Positions 18,530 to 28,329 of a stretch of DNA of 64,000 bases are shown here, piece after piece. The notes under the pieces were generated by a model. It was given only the letters and a program-made list of their open reading frames with translations. It had not been told where the DNA came from and did no database searches. The DNA is from JASHVB01 sp963780805 (GTDB lineage Bacteria; Pseudomonadota; Alphaproteobacteria; Acetobacterales; Acetobacteraceae): contig CAWADP010000028.1 of the NCBI GenBank assembly GCA_963780805.1, positions 141,614 through 205,613 on the forward strand, given 5' to 3'. Made by a program: the position numbers and the translations under genes. How positions within the stretch are numbered: the stretch's first letter is position 1; each line of letters opens with the position of its first letter.

Positions 18530-19471
18530 CTAATTCACCAAGGGGATGACCTCGGCGGCAAAGCGTTGCAAACGTGCTATACTATCGGCGATGGACTCAC
18601 CGCGGAAGTCGAAGATCAGTTCGTGCACACCGATGGCGGCGAAGGAACACACATCGCCTGCGATGTCCTCCGGACTGCCGGAAAAGCTCCTGCGGGTACC
18701 GTCGCGATCCGGGATGCTGGTGTCGTATAGCGGCGCCTTGTAAGAAATGGTGAGCGCGGAGAAATCGCGACCTTCGGCTTCGGTCAGCCGCTTCAGCTTG
18801 TCCAAATGTGCCTGCATTTCCCCCGGCGGAAGCGGCGAGGCGGCTATCGCGCCGACTGGGTGCCAGCCGTCGCCGTGCCGCGCGACACGCCGCAACGCCG
18901 CGCGCGAGTGGCCGCCGATCCAGATCGGGGGGTGTGGCGTCTGCAACGGGAACGGCTCGGCGCGAATGTTGGAGTAGTTGTAGTACTGACCTTTGAAGCT
19001 GGCGGGTGACTCGCTCCAGAGCTGCTTGAAGATCGCGATCCATTCATCCGTCACACTGCCGCGTCGGTCGAAATCCGGGCTGTCGAGAGCCTCGAACTCC
19101 TCCTTCAGCCAGCCGACGCCCACGCCGAGCGTCACGCGCCCGCCGGACAGGACGTCCAGAGACGCCACCATCTTCGCGGTCAGTACCGGGTTGCGATATG
19201 GCAATACCAACACCGAGGTGACGAGACGCAGCTTCTCTGTCGCGCCCGCCACCACGCCCAGAATCGAGAACGTCTCCAGCGCGTCGCCGCCACCGGGATG
19301 TTTCCGGTCCACCGTATAGGGATAAACGGATTCGCTTTCCGTCGGGAATACAATGTGGTCCGCGATCATGGCAGAATGCAGCCCTAGACGCTCGCCTTCC
19401 CGTGCCAGGGCGAGGACTCCATCGCGCGTGGCGGTCGGGCCGCGGGTGGGCAGGTAGAATCCATAGCGCAC
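18530..19471 (-). CDS. LLM-class F420-dependent oxidoreductase
   Basis: Luciferase-like monooxygenase family, 313 residues, of the TIGR03619-like type. Seen: FYLPTRGPTATRDGV near the N-terminus, VLVLPYRNPVLTAKMVASLD, GRVTLGVGVGWLKEEF and PPIWIGGHSRAALRRVARHGDGW. The family uses F420 or FMN; the cofactor is not decided here. It converges on the ModA-like gene (11-base gap) and is downstream of a second LLM gene on the same strand, separated by 86 bp. Confidence 0.88.
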   Translation of the reverse strand: MRYGFYLPTRGPTATRDGVLALAREGERLGLHSAMIADHIVFPTESESVYPYTVDRKHPGGGDALETFSILGVVAGATEKLRLVTSVLVLPYRNPVLTAKMVASLDVLSGGRVTLGVGVGWLKEEFEALDSPDFDRRGSVTDEWIAIFKQLWSESPASFKGQYYNYSNIRAEPFPLQTPHPPIWIGGHSRAALRRVARHGDGWHPVGAIAASPLPPGEMQAHLDKLKRLTEAEGRDFSALTISYKAPLYDTSIPDRDGTRRSFSGSPEDIAGDVCSFAAIGVHELIFDFRGESIADSIARLQRFAAEVIPLVN

Positions 19472-19557
19472 TTTTGGGGTCCTTCCGAACTGTTAACCGC
19501 GGCGCTGCGGTCTGGTGTCGCTGCTGCCGCTGTGAATTGTGATCCGCGCCACCTGGG

Positions 19558-20568
19558 TCACGTGGCGGAATTGAGCAATGGACGGACCTCCTCGGCGAGG
19601 AGGTGCAGTTGTTCAAGGGCCAGGTTGTTCGGCATGCCAGGCCAGTGGACCGAGGCGACAAGGTGGTTCACGCCAAGCCGGCGGTTAAGCCGAATGATCT
19701 GATCCGCGACTTCCGCCGGCGATCCCAGCAGGAAGCGATCTTCCAGCAACTCATCGAAGCCGTGATCGAAGTCGTCTCCCTCGGGCATCACCTTGTCCTG
19801 TCCCCACGAACGGTAGGCTTTGTATTTTTCCTCGAGAAAGGGCTGAGCGCGGCGGATCGCTTCGGCGCGCGTTGGAGCGACGAACACCTCTCGTCGCATG
19901 GGCACCTCGGCAGGGAATGGTCGGCGATATTGGTCGAGCGCACGCTTGTACAGCTCCATCTGCCGCTCGATCGTCGCCAGTGTATTGTGCGGGTTGATGT
20001 ACCAGCAATCGCCCACGCGAGCCGCTCGCTGTATCGCGACGTCCGCATTGGCGCCGATCCAGATGGGCGGGGTTGGCTTCTGCAATGGTTTCACCGTGCA
20101 GGTCGCGTGATCCAGCTCGAAACCAGCGCCCGTCATGGTGACGAAGTCTTCCGTCCACAGACGGCGGATCGCGGTGAGGCATTCCTCGAAGCGGGCGCCA
20201 AGCTGGCGGCGCGGTACGCCGAAGGCCTTGAATTCGACATCGCGATAGCCGATCCCGGCGCCGAACACCAGTTTGCCACCGCACAGCAGGTCGAGCGTCG
20301 CCAGTTGTTCGGCGAGATCGAGCGGCTTGTGCAGCGGAACCAGCACCAGCCCGCAGATGATCCGAAGACGCGGCGCGATCGCTGCACAATAGGCGAGAAA
20401 CGGGATCTGCTGCACCGACTCGAACGGGTGCGCGCTGTAGTGCGAACCCTTGACGATACCGTCGAAGCCAAGGCGATCAGCGCATCGCACCAGTTCGAGA
20501 TCGTCGTGCAGATGTTGAACCGTGCCACCCTGCGGATGCTGCCCGCGAACAATGAGGCTGAGCTTCAT
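19558..20568 (-). CDS. LLM-class flavin-dependent oxidoreductase
   Basis: 336 residues. Luciferase-like barrel with LVLVPLHKPLDLAEQLATLD, GKLVFGAGIGYRDVEFKAFG, TPPIWIGANADVAIQRAARVG and a C-terminal GSPAEVADQIIRLNRRLGVN segment. It belongs to a different subfamily from its neighbour at 18530. The two are probably expressed together. The reaction is unknown; relatives oxidise or desulfonate small organic molecules. Confidence 0.88.
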   Translation of the reverse strand: MKLSLIVRGQHPQGGTVQHLHDDLELVRCADRLGFDGIVKGSHYSAHPFESVQQIPFLAYCAAIAPRLRIICGLVLVPLHKPLDLAEQLATLDLLCGGKLVFGAGIGYRDVEFKAFGVPRRQLGARFEECLTAIRRLWTEDFVTMTGAGFELDHATCTVKPLQKPTPPIWIGANADVAIQRAARVGDCWYINPHNTLATIERQMELYKRALDQYRRPFPAEVPMRREVFVAPTRAEAIRRAQPFLEEKYKAYRSWGQDKVMPEGDDFDHGFDELLEDRFLLGSPAEVADQIIRLNRRLGVNHLVASVHWPGMPNNLALEQLHLLAEEVRPLLNSAT

Positions 20569-20844
20569 CCCGCTGGTTCCTCCGCGATGCCGTTCTCGGC
20601 CAGTTTACGCCGTGTTATCGCGTTGGTGTCCAGAGCGAGGCCCAGGAACTCAGTGCCGGTATGGCAGGACCCGCCCGGCCATGACGGGAGAGGCCAGTGC
20701 CGCCACGGCCAAGGATCAACCATTTCGCTCCGGGGCAGTGTCGCAGCGTGCCTCACAACGCTTGGCCCATATTGCTCGCAATTGCCTAATCCATAGGCTT
20801 TTCACCCCTAGAGCTACCCCGAGTTTAGGCAGAATGCGGCCGGC

Positions 20845-22590
20845 ATGCATGTTGCAATGCAGCAAGGCGCATCTGCCAGGACCGCCATGCCGTCGCCCCT
20901 GCTGCCTCTCTGCCCTCGTCTCCGCCCTCGTCTCCGCCGCCGCAAGGCCGCGCCGCGGAGCATGCCCGCCGCGCCCGCCGCTCGGCTGGCCGCCCCCGCA
21001 CGCTCCCTGACCACCTGGAGCGCCGTGGCCGCGCTCGTCCTGCTCGCCTGCATTGCCATCGCTGCGCCGGCGACGGCCGGCGGCGGCACGCTGATCGTCG
21101 GCATGACCGCCGGCGACATCCCTGTTACGACCGGCGATCCCGACCAAGGCTTCGAGGGCTACCGCTTCGTCGGCTACAACCTCTATGACTCGCTGATCCT
21201 GTGGGACCTGTCGAAGGCAGACCGGCCCTCCGACATCCGACCGGGCCTCGCCACAAGCTGGGAGATCGATCCCAACGACCACCGCCGCTGGATCTTCCAC
21301 CTGCGCCACGGCGTCACCTTTCACGACGGCTGCAAGTTCGACGCCGATGCCGTGCTGTGGAATTTCCATATCAGAAACGATCAGAAAGCGCCCGACTTCT
21401 TCCCGCAGCAATTCGTCTTCACGCGCACCTGGCTGACCAATTTCCGTTCGGTCGAGAAGATCGACGACGACACCATCGCGATAAACACCAATTTCATCGA
21501 ATCCCTGTTCCCCTACGACATGAGCTACGTGTTCATGATCAGCCCGTGCCGGGCCAAGGACCTGCATTACGACTGGGCGCAATACGCGATGCACCCGTCC
21601 GGCACCGGGCCCTACCGGTTCGAAAGCGAGGTGCCGCATCAGCGCCTGGTGTTGGTCCCCAATACTGGCTACTGGGACAAGAACCGCATCCCGAAGCAGG
21701 ACCGGCTGATCCTGCTGCCGATGCCGGAGGCCGCAACCCGTACCGCCGCCTTGCTGTCCGGCCAGGTGGACTGGATCGAGGCGCCGTCGCCCGACGCCAT
21801 CCCGCGCCTGAAGGCCGCGGGCATGAAGATCGTTACCAACGTGTACCCGCACGACTGGCCGTACATGCTGAATTTCGTCCACGGCCCGTTCCGTGACATC
21901 CGGGTGCGCCAGGCGGCGAACTACGCGATCAACCGTCACGACATGGTGGATTTGCTCGCTGGCACCGCCATTCCGGAATACAACGTCGTGCCGCCGAGCA
22001 TGCCGTATTACGGCAAGAAAATGGACTACCATTACGATCCGAAAAAGGCGCATGAACTGCTGGAGCAGGCGGGCTGCTTGCCTTGCAATGTGAGCTTTGC
22101 GATCTCTACGTCGGGGTCCGGCCAAATGCAGCCGCTGCCGATGAACGAGCTGGTGAAGTCGCAGCTCGAAGCCGTGGGCTTCAAGGTGCGTCTCGACGTG
22201 ATGGACTGGAACACGTTGCTGAACGTGTATCGCGCCGGTGCCGACAAATATCCGGACCTCGACGGCTTGAATTTCTCGCGCGGCCTGCTCGACCCGGTCA
22301 GCGCCATCATCAAGCTGGCCGGCAAGGCCTATTGGTCACCGAATGGCTCCAACTGGGGCCATTATTCCGATCCGACATCGGAGCAATTGATCGACCAGAT
22401 TTTCCACGAATTCGACCCGGCAAAGCAGCTCGCGCTGCTGACGAAGCTGCACGAATTCGAAGGCGAGCAAGCGATGATGATCTTCGTGGTGCATGATCTG
22501 AACCCGCGCGCGATGTCGCCGAAGGTGCACGGCTTCGTGCAGGCACAGAGCTGGTTCCAGGACCTTACCCCCGTCACCGTCTCGCCCTGA
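20845..22590 (+). CDS. ABC transporter substrate-binding protein (peptide/nickel family), copy 1
   Basis: Family-5 extracellular solute-binding protein (DppA/OppA/NikA fold), up to 581 residues. The N-terminus is uncertain: the frame opens at 20845, but a more usual secretion signal starts at the Met at 20962, with a hydrophobic run before the mature segment GGGTLIVGMTAGDIPVTTGD. Seen: GLATSWEIDPNDHRRWIFHL, GTGPYRF and the RQAANYAINR segment, typical of the family. It is closely similar throughout to the next gene, so this is a tandem duplication. The ligand is unknown. Confidence 0.9.
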   Translation: MHVAMQQGASARTAMPSPLLPLCPRLRPRLRRRKAAPRSMPAAPAARLAAPARSLTTWSAVAALVLLACIAIAAPATAGGGTLIVGMTAGDIPVTTGDPDQGFEGYRFVGYNLYDSLILWDLSKADRPSDIRPGLATSWEIDPNDHRRWIFHLRHGVTFHDGCKFDADAVLWNFHIRNDQKAPDFFPQQFVFTRTWLTNFRSVEKIDDDTIAINTNFIESLFPYDMSYVFMISPCRAKDLHYDWAQYAMHPSGTGPYRFESEVPHQRLVLVPNTGYWDKNRIPKQDRLILLPMPEAATRTAALLSGQVDWIEAPSPDAIPRLKAAGMKIVTNVYPHDWPYMLNFVHGPFRDIRVRQAANYAINRHDMVDLLAGTAIPEYNVVPPSMPYYGKKMDYHYDPKKAHELLEQAGCLPCNVSFAISTSGSGQMQPLPMNELVKSQLEAVGFKVRLDVMDWNTLLNVYRAGADKYPDLDGLNFSRGLLDPVSAIIKLAGKAYWSPNGSNWGHYSDPTSEQLIDQIFHEFDPAKQLALLTKLHEFEGEQAMMIFVVHDLNPRAMSPKVHGFVQAQSWFQDLTPVTVSP

Positions 22591-22612
22591 TCGGCAGCAG
22601 GAAAGGCTGACA

Positions 22613-24211
22613 ATGCGCGTTCCCGATATAATTCGAGTGCTTTCCCGACTCACCGCCGGCGTCATGCTGGCGGCCGGCGTCGCGGCATCCGCGCAGGCCG
22701 GCGGCGGTACGCTGGTCATCGGCATGACCGCCGGCGACCTGCCGATCACCACCGGCAATCCCGACCAAGGCTTCGAGGGTTATCGTTTCGTCGGCTATAA
22801 TCTTTATGACTCGCTGGTGCTGTGGGATCTCTCAAGTGCCACCAAGCCGTCCGGCCTGGTGCCCGGCCTGGCGACGTCGTGGCAGATCGACCCGAACGAC
22901 CACAGCCGTTGGATCTTCCATCTGCGGCAGGGCGTGAAATGGCACGACGGTTGTTCGTTCGGCGCGGATGACGTGGTGTGGAACCTGCAACGCCTCACCG
23001 ACAAGAACACACCGCAGTTCGACCCGGCGGAGCTCGCCCAGACCTCGCCCTATCTCGGCAACTTCGCCTCGATCGAGAAAATCGACGACCACACCATCGC
23101 CATTCGCACCAAGGTTCCCGACTCCCTGTTCCCCTACGAGATCAGCTACGTGATGATGATCAGCCCCTGCCGTGCCAGGGAGCTGCATTACAAATGGACG
23201 GACTACATGATGCATCCGTCCGGCACCGGTCCGTATCGCTTCGAAAGCGAGGTGCCGCACCAGCGCATGGTTATGGTTCCCAACAAGGACTATTGGAATC
23301 CGCAGCGCGTTCCGAAGCAGGACCGGCTGATCCTGATCCCGATGCCGGAGCCCGCGACGCGCACCTCTGCCCTGCTCTCCGGCCAGGTGAACTGGATCGA
23401 GGCCCCCGCGCCCGATGCCATCCCGCGGCTGAAATCGGCCGGCATGCAGATTTATACCAACACCTATCCGCACAACTGGAGCTACCAGCTCAATTTCGTG
23501 CACGGCGCGTTCAAGGACCTGCGGGTGCGCCAGGCCGCCAACTACGCGATCAACCGCCATGACATGAAGGACATGCTCGACGGCCTGATGCTCGAGGGCT
23601 ACTCCAGCGTACCGCCGTCGACGCCCTATTACGGCCACCCGATCCTCTACAAATACGATCCGAAGAAGGCGCATGAGCTGCTGAAGGAAGCCGGCTGCCT
23701 GCCCTGCAAGGTGACGCTGGCAATCTCCACCTCCGGCTCCGGCCAGATGCAGCCGCTGCCGATGAACGAGCTGGTCAAGTCCGACATGGATGCGGCCGGC
23801 TTCGACGTGAAGCTCGACACGATGGATTGGAACGCGTTGCTCGCCCTGGCCCGCGGCAGCGGCGACAAGAGCCCCGACGTCGACGCCATCAACATCAGCC
23901 GGCAGACCCAGGACCCGTTCAACGCCCTCATCCGCCACGTCTGGACCAAGGCATGGGCGCCGAGCGGCGCCAACTGGGGCCACTATTCGAACCCGGAGAT
24001 GGACAAGCTGATCGCCGACATCTTCGCCGAGTTCGACCCCGCCAAGCGCCTCGCCCTGCTAACCAGGCTGAACGAGATGATGAACCAGCAAGCGGTGATG
24101 ATCTGGGTGGCGCATGACGTGAACCCGCGCGCGCTGTCGCCAAAGGTGCACGGCTTCGTGCAGGCGCAGAGCTGGTTCGCCGACCTCACCCCGGTCACCG
24201 TCTCTCCCTGA
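22613..24211 (+). CDS. ABC transporter substrate-binding protein (peptide/nickel family), copy 2
   Basis: 532 residues with a clear signal peptide ending ASAQAGGG and a ribosome site (aggaaagg) upstream. It has the same motif order as the preceding gene (GMTAGDLPITTGNPDQGFEG, GTGPYRFESEVPHQR, RQAANYAINRHDM) and ends with the same FADLTPVTVSP-type tail. The two differ mainly in surface loops, suggesting divergence to related ligands that share one permease. It is followed 12 bases later by the permease gene. Confidence 0.93.
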   Translation: MRVPDIIRVLSRLTAGVMLAAGVAASAQAGGGTLVIGMTAGDLPITTGNPDQGFEGYRFVGYNLYDSLVLWDLSSATKPSGLVPGLATSWQIDPNDHSRWIFHLRQGVKWHDGCSFGADDVVWNLQRLTDKNTPQFDPAELAQTSPYLGNFASIEKIDDHTIAIRTKVPDSLFPYEISYVMMISPCRARELHYKWTDYMMHPSGTGPYRFESEVPHQRMVMVPNKDYWNPQRVPKQDRLILIPMPEPATRTSALLSGQVNWIEAPAPDAIPRLKSAGMQIYTNTYPHNWSYQLNFVHGAFKDLRVRQAANYAINRHDMKDMLDGLMLEGYSSVPPSTPYYGHPILYKYDPKKAHELLKEAGCLPCKVTLAISTSGSGQMQPLPMNELVKSDMDAAGFDVKLDTMDWNALLALARGSGDKSPDVDAINISRQTQDPFNALIRHVWTKAWAPSGANWGHYSNPEMDKLIADIFAEFDPAKRLALLTRLNEMMNQQAVMIWVAHDVNPRALSPKVHGFVQAQSWFADLTPVTVSP

Positions 24212-24223
24212 CGGGCCGCCGCC

Positions 24224-25180
24224 ATGCAAAGCTACCTGCTGCGCCGCATCCTCTATGCGATCCCGATCGCGATCGGGGTCAGCATCGTGTGCTTCTCGCT
24301 GGTCTATATCGCGCCGGGCGACCCGCTGGAGACGGTGCTGCCGCCCGACGCGACTGCCGCGACCGTCGCCCAGATCAAGCACATCTACGGCTTCGACAAG
24401 CCGATCCCGGTGCAATACGTGATCTGGCTCGGCCGCGTGCTGGTCGGCAATTTCGGCATCTCCATCGCCGACGGGCGGCCGGTGATCCTGGAAGTCGGCC
24501 AGGCGCTGGCGAACACCGGCTTGCTCGCCTTGTACGCCGTGCCGCTCGCTTTCACCCTTGGCTATGCCATGGGCGCGGTAGCCGGCTGCTTCCCCGGCGG
24601 CTGGCTGGACCGCTGCGTCACCGGCACCGCCGTCGCCGGCGTCAGTGTGCCGAACTACTGGCTCGGCATCGTCCTGGTGATCCTGTTTTCCGTGCAATAC
24701 ATGTGGCTGCCGGCCACCGGCATGGGACCCGACGGCGTCTCGCAGCTGCATCTGCTGCAATGGACCGACCTGAAGTATTTCGTGCTCCCGGTGATCACCC
24801 TGGCGATGATCCCGATCGGCATCATTGCCCGCAGTACCCGCGCCGCGGTGGCGGAAATCCGCAACCAGGACTTCGTGCAGACCCTGCGCGCCAAGGGCTT
24901 GTCGGAATGGGCGGTGATCCGCCACGTGCTGAAGAACGCGCTGCCACCGGCGATGGCCGTGATGGGCCTGCAGTTCGGCTACTTGCTCGGCGGCTCGATC
25001 CTGGTGGAGACGGTGTTCTCCTGGCCGGGCAGCGGGTACCTGCTGTCCAAGGCGATCATCAACCGCGACGTGCCGGTGCTGCAGGGCACGATCCTGGCGC
25101 TTTCCATGATCTTCGTCGCGACCAATCTTCTCGTCGACCTGCTGCAGTCGCTGGTCGATCCCAGGCTGCGCCGCGGATGA
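24224..25180 (+). CDS. ABC transporter permease, DppB-type
   Basis: 318-residue inner-membrane permease. It starts with the typical MQSYLLRRILYAIP segment, has about six hydrophobic spans and the cytoplasmic coupling loop around IRNQDFVQTLRAKGLSEW, and ends in VDLLQSLVDPRLRRG as in DppB/OppB. Its stop overlaps the start of the second permease (ATGA). It forms the channel together with that gene. Confidence 0.95.
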   Translation: MQSYLLRRILYAIPIAIGVSIVCFSLVYIAPGDPLETVLPPDATAATVAQIKHIYGFDKPIPVQYVIWLGRVLVGNFGISIADGRPVILEVGQALANTGLLALYAVPLAFTLGYAMGAVAGCFPGGWLDRCVTGTAVAGVSVPNYWLGIVLVILFSVQYMWLPATGMGPDGVSQLHLLQWTDLKYFVLPVITLAMIPIGIIARSTRAAVAEIRNQDFVQTLRAKGLSEWAVIRHVLKNALPPAMAVMGLQFGYLLGGSILVETVFSWPGSGYLLSKAIINRDVPVLQGTILALSMIFVATNLLVDLLQSLVDPRLRRG

Positions 25181-26118
25181 CCGCCGTGTCCGCGCCGCAG
25201 GCGATGCCGTTGCAGGCCGAACAGTCGGACGCCCAGTCGGACGCCCGATCGGACGCAGCCTCACTTCCTGCCACCGTGGTGCGCAGCTACTGGCAGTCGG
25301 TCGGCTACCGCCTGCGCCACGACCCCGCCACGCTGGTCTTTGCCGCCATCGTTCTGGCGATCGTGCTGGCCGCGATCTTCGCACCGCTGATCGCGCCGTA
25401 CGATCCGCTGAAGGAGAGCATCATCGGCCGCCTGAAGCCGTTTGGCTGGCGCGGCCATCTGCTGGGCACCGACGATTTGGGCAGGGACATGCTGTCCCGC
25501 TTGCTTTACGGCGGCCGCGTCGCGCTACTGATGGGCGTAGTGCCGGTGCTGATCGCCTCCGCGGTCGGCGGCACGCTCGGCGTCGTCGGCGGCTTCGTTG
25601 GCGGCTGGGTCAACACCGCCACCATGCGCACCATGGACGTGTTCTATGCCTTCCCCTCGGTCCTGCTGGCGGTCGCCATCGCCGGCGCCATGGGCGGCGG
25701 CATTGCCAACGGCATGATCGCGCTGACTCTGGTGTTCATCCCGCCGATCTGCCGGGTCGCCGAGACCGCCACCACCCAGGTCCGCTCGCTCGATTTCATC
25801 GAGGCCGCTCGCGCCAGCGGCGCCCGCCCGCTGACCATCATCCGACACCACGTGCTGGGCAACGTGCTGGGGCCGGTGTTCATCTATGCCTCCAGCCTGG
25901 TCAGCGTCAGCATGTTGCTCGCCTCCGGCCTTTCCTTTCTCGGCCTGGGCGTGCGCCCGCCGACGCCCGACTGGGGCCTGATGCTAAGCACGTTGCGCCA
26001 GTCGATCTGGGTCGTCCCCTGGGTCTGCGCACTGCCGGGCGTGGCGATCTTCATAACCTCGGTCTGCTTCAACCTGGTCAGCGACGGACTGCGCGCGGCC
26101 ATGGACGTACGGATGTGA
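25177..26118 (+). CDS. ABC transporter permease, DppC-type
   Basis: 313 residues. The true start is the ATG at 25177 overlapping the upstream stop; the long frame before it is shadow. A polar N-tail contains a 12-bp in-frame tandem repeat (QSDA-type, 25222-25257). The DppC-like body then carries LLGTDDLGRDMLSRLLYGGR, the coupling loop EAARASGARPLTIIRHHVL and the GLGVRPPTPDWGLML tail motif. It pairs with the preceding permease. Confidence 0.95.
   Translation: MTAVSAPQAMPLQAEQSDAQSDARSDAASLPATVVRSYWQSVGYRLRHDPATLVFAAIVLAIVLAAIFAPLIAPYDPLKESIIGRLKPFGWRGHLLGTDDLGRDMLSRLLYGGRVALLMGVVPVLIASAVGGTLGVVGGFVGGWVNTATMRTMDVFYAFPSVLLAVAIAGAMGGGIANGMIALTLVFIPPICRVAETATTQVRSLDFIEAARASGARPLTIIRHHVLGNVLGPVFIYASSLVSVSMLLASGLSFLGLGVRPPTPDWGLMLSTLRQSIWVVPWVCALPGVAIFITSVCFNLVSDGLRAAMDVRM
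25222..25257. repeat. 12-bp tandem repeat, 3 copies, in permease N-tail
   Basis: Three near-identical units of cagtcggacgcc, in frame, at the 5' end of the DppC-type permease gene, coding a QSDA/RSDA repeat in the cytoplasmic tail. Confidence 0.75.
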
Positions 26119-27257
26119 GCCCCGCCATCGCCGCCCCCGCCCCCACTGGCACACCCATTGGCAACCCCACTGGCGACCCGCGCGACCGCGGCGGACCGCG
26201 GCAGCCGCTGCTGATTGCCACCGACCTGCACAAGCATTTCGCGGTCAAGGGCGGCAGGGGAAAGGTGGTGCGCGCGGTCGACGGCGTCTCCTTTACCGTG
26301 CGCAAGGGCGAGACGCTGGGCGTGGTGGGAGAATCCGGCTGTGGCAAGTCCACCCTGGCACGGCTGCTGCTGCACCTGATCGCGCCCGACAACGGCGAAC
26401 TGGTGTTCGACGGCGACACCGTCGGCGCGCCGCGCGGCATCGCGGTCAGCCAGCTGCGCCGCCAGGTGCAGATGGTATTCCAGGACTCCTATTCGTCGCT
26501 GAATCCGCGCATGCCGGTGCGCAATTCCGTGGCGTTCGGCCCCTTCGTGCAAGGCGCCAGAAAGCCCGAGGCCCGCGACATCGCGCGCCGCATGCTCGGC
26601 CAGGTCGGCCTCGACGCGGATCTGTTCGGTCCGCGCTATCCGCACGAGCTGTCCGGCGGCCAGAAGCAGCGCGTCAACATTGCCCGGGCACTGGCCACCG
26701 GCCCGCGCATGGTGGTGCTGGACGAGCCGGTCTCGGCGCTCGACAAGTCGGTGGAAGCGCAGGTGCTGAACCTGTTGCTCGACCTCAAGCGCCGCTTCGG
26801 CCTGACCTATCTGTTCATCAGCCACGACCTCAGCGTCGTGCGCTACATCGCCGACCGTGTGCTGGTGATGTATCTGGGCCGCGTCGTCGAGCTCGGCCCC
26901 TCGGAATCGTTGTTCCGCCGCCCGCTGCATCCTTACACGCAGGCCTTGCTCGCCTCGCGCCCGTCGATGGACCCGGCGCGGCGCATCGAGGAGCCGCCGA
27001 TCTCCGGCGACCCGCCCAACCCGATCGACCCACCCTCTGGTTGCCGCTTCCACACCCGCTGTCCCTTCGCCGAAGCGGTTTGCTCCGCGCGCGACCCGTT
27101 GCTGCCCGCCGCCGTGGGCGCGGACGCCCACGCTGCCGACACGCACGCTGCCGCCTGCCACATCCAGGATCCGGCCTCCGGCCACAGCCTGGCCGGCCGC
27201 TCGCAGGCCGCGGAGGCCCCCCCGCTGGCCACGGCCGGCGCCCTGGGGCATGCCTGA
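26115..27257 (+). CDS. ABC transporter ATP-binding protein, DppF-type
   Basis: 380 residues. A GTG start overlaps the permease stop (GTGA). Seen: Walker A GESGCGKST, signature LSGGQKQR, Walker B VVLDEPVSALD, H-loop SHDLS, and the oligopeptide-type C-terminal domain with GCRFHTRCPFAEAVC. The final 50 residues are Ala/His-rich and poorly conserved. It energises the importer in the cytoplasm with the next gene, which overlaps it by 8 bases. Confidence 0.94.
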   Translation: MSPAIAAPAPTGTPIGNPTGDPRDRGGPRQPLLIATDLHKHFAVKGGRGKVVRAVDGVSFTVRKGETLGVVGESGCGKSTLARLLLHLIAPDNGELVFDGDTVGAPRGIAVSQLRRQVQMVFQDSYSSLNPRMPVRNSVAFGPFVQGARKPEARDIARRMLGQVGLDADLFGPRYPHELSGGQKQRVNIARALATGPRMVVLDEPVSALDKSVEAQVLNLLLDLKRRFGLTYLFISHDLSVVRYIADRVLVMYLGRVVELGPSESLFRRPLHPYTQALLASRPSMDPARRIEEPPISGDPPNPIDPPSGCRFHTRCPFAEAVCSARDPLLPAAVGADAHAADTHAAACHIQDPASGHSLAGRSQAAEAPPLATAGALGHA

Positions 27258-28329
27258 CATGGACATCGGCATCGCCACGCCGCTCGCTGAGGTCGCGGAT
27301 CTGACCGTCCGCTTCGTCACCCGCGATAGCACGGTGCACGCCGTTAACGGCGTCAGCTTCGCGGTGCACCCCGGCGAGGTGCTGTGCATCCTGGGCAAGT
27401 CCGGCTCCGGCAAGAGCGTCACCCTCCGCGCCCTGATGCGCCTGCTGCCGCGCCGCGCCCGCTTCGGCGGCTCGGTGCGCGTGGCAGGCCAGGATGTGCT
27501 GGCGATGCGCCGTCGCGCCCTGCGTGACCTGCGCGGCGGCCTGGTCTCCATGGTGTTCCAGGAGCCGATGACGGCGCTCGATCCCGTCTATACGATCGGC
27601 CAGCAGATTGGCGAGACGGTGCGCCAGCACACCGGCTGTGACCGCCGCACCGCCCGCGCCAAGGCGCTGGAACTGTTGGAACTGGTCCGCGTGCCGTCCG
27701 CGGCGGTGCGCCTCGACGCCTATCCGCACGAGTTGTCCGGCGGGCTGCGCCAGCGCGCCATGATCGCCATGGCGTTGTCCTGTGGTCCCCGCCTGCTGCT
27801 GGCCGACGAGCCGACCACCGCGCTGGACGCCACCGTTCAGATCCAGGTGCTGATCCTGCTGCGCAAACTGCAGCGCGAGCTTGGGATGGGCATGATTTTC
27901 GTCACCCACGACCTCGGCGTGGCAGCGGAGATCGCCGACCGGATCGCCGTGATGTATGCTGGCCGCATCGTGGAGACCGGGCCGGTCGCCGACGTGTTGC
28001 GCGCGCCCGCGCATCCGTATACCGCCGGCTTGCTCGCTTCGACCGTCCACGGCCAGCCGCGCGGGGAGTCGGTGACGGCGATTCCCGGCAGTCCGCCCGA
28101 TTTGCGCCGCCTGCCACCCGGCTGCGCCTTCGCTCCGCGTTGCTCACAGCGCCGCGCTGCGTGCCTGTCGGACGATCCCGCGCCGCACTTCCCCGCGCCT
28201 GGCCGCATGGCCCGCTGCGTGCTAGTGGCGGACTTGCCAGTGCCGGATTTGCCAGTGCCGGACTTGCTAGTGCCGGACGCAGGCGAGATGCCAACCCCGG
28301 TTCCCGCAGAGCAGGAGCGTTCGCCATGA
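27250..28329 (+). CDS. ABC transporter ATP-binding protein, DppD-type
   Basis: 359 residues. Walker A GKSGSGKSVT, signature LSGGLRQR, Walker B LLLADEPTTALD, H-loop THDLGV, and a C-terminal GCAFAPRCSQRRAAC segment of the oligopeptide class. The last 30 residues contain three copies of a VPDLP-like pentapeptide from a 15-bp tandem repeat at 28231-28275. Gene order ATPase F then D is reversed relative to dppDF. The stop overlaps the isochorismatase start. Confidence 0.94.
   Translation: MPDMDIGIATPLAEVADLTVRFVTRDSTVHAVNGVSFAVHPGEVLCILGKSGSGKSVTLRALMRLLPRRARFGGSVRVAGQDVLAMRRRALRDLRGGLVSMVFQEPMTALDPVYTIGQQIGETVRQHTGCDRRTARAKALELLELVRVPSAAVRLDAYPHELSGGLRQRAMIAMALSCGPRLLLADEPTTALDATVQIQVLILLRKLQRELGMGMIFVTHDLGVAAEIADRIAVMYAGRIVETGPVADVLRAPAHPYTAGLLASTVHGQPRGESVTAIPGSPPDLRRLPPGCAFAPRCSQRRAACLSDDPAPHFPAPGRMARCVLVADLPVPDLPVPDLLVPDAGEMPTPVPAEQERSP
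28231..28275. repeat. 15-bp tandem repeat, 3 copies, in ABC ATPase 3' end
   Basis: Three consecutive units of gacttgccagtgccg with one or two substitutions, in frame, coding DLPVP/DLLVP repeats after the conserved ATPase domain. Confidence 0.85.
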
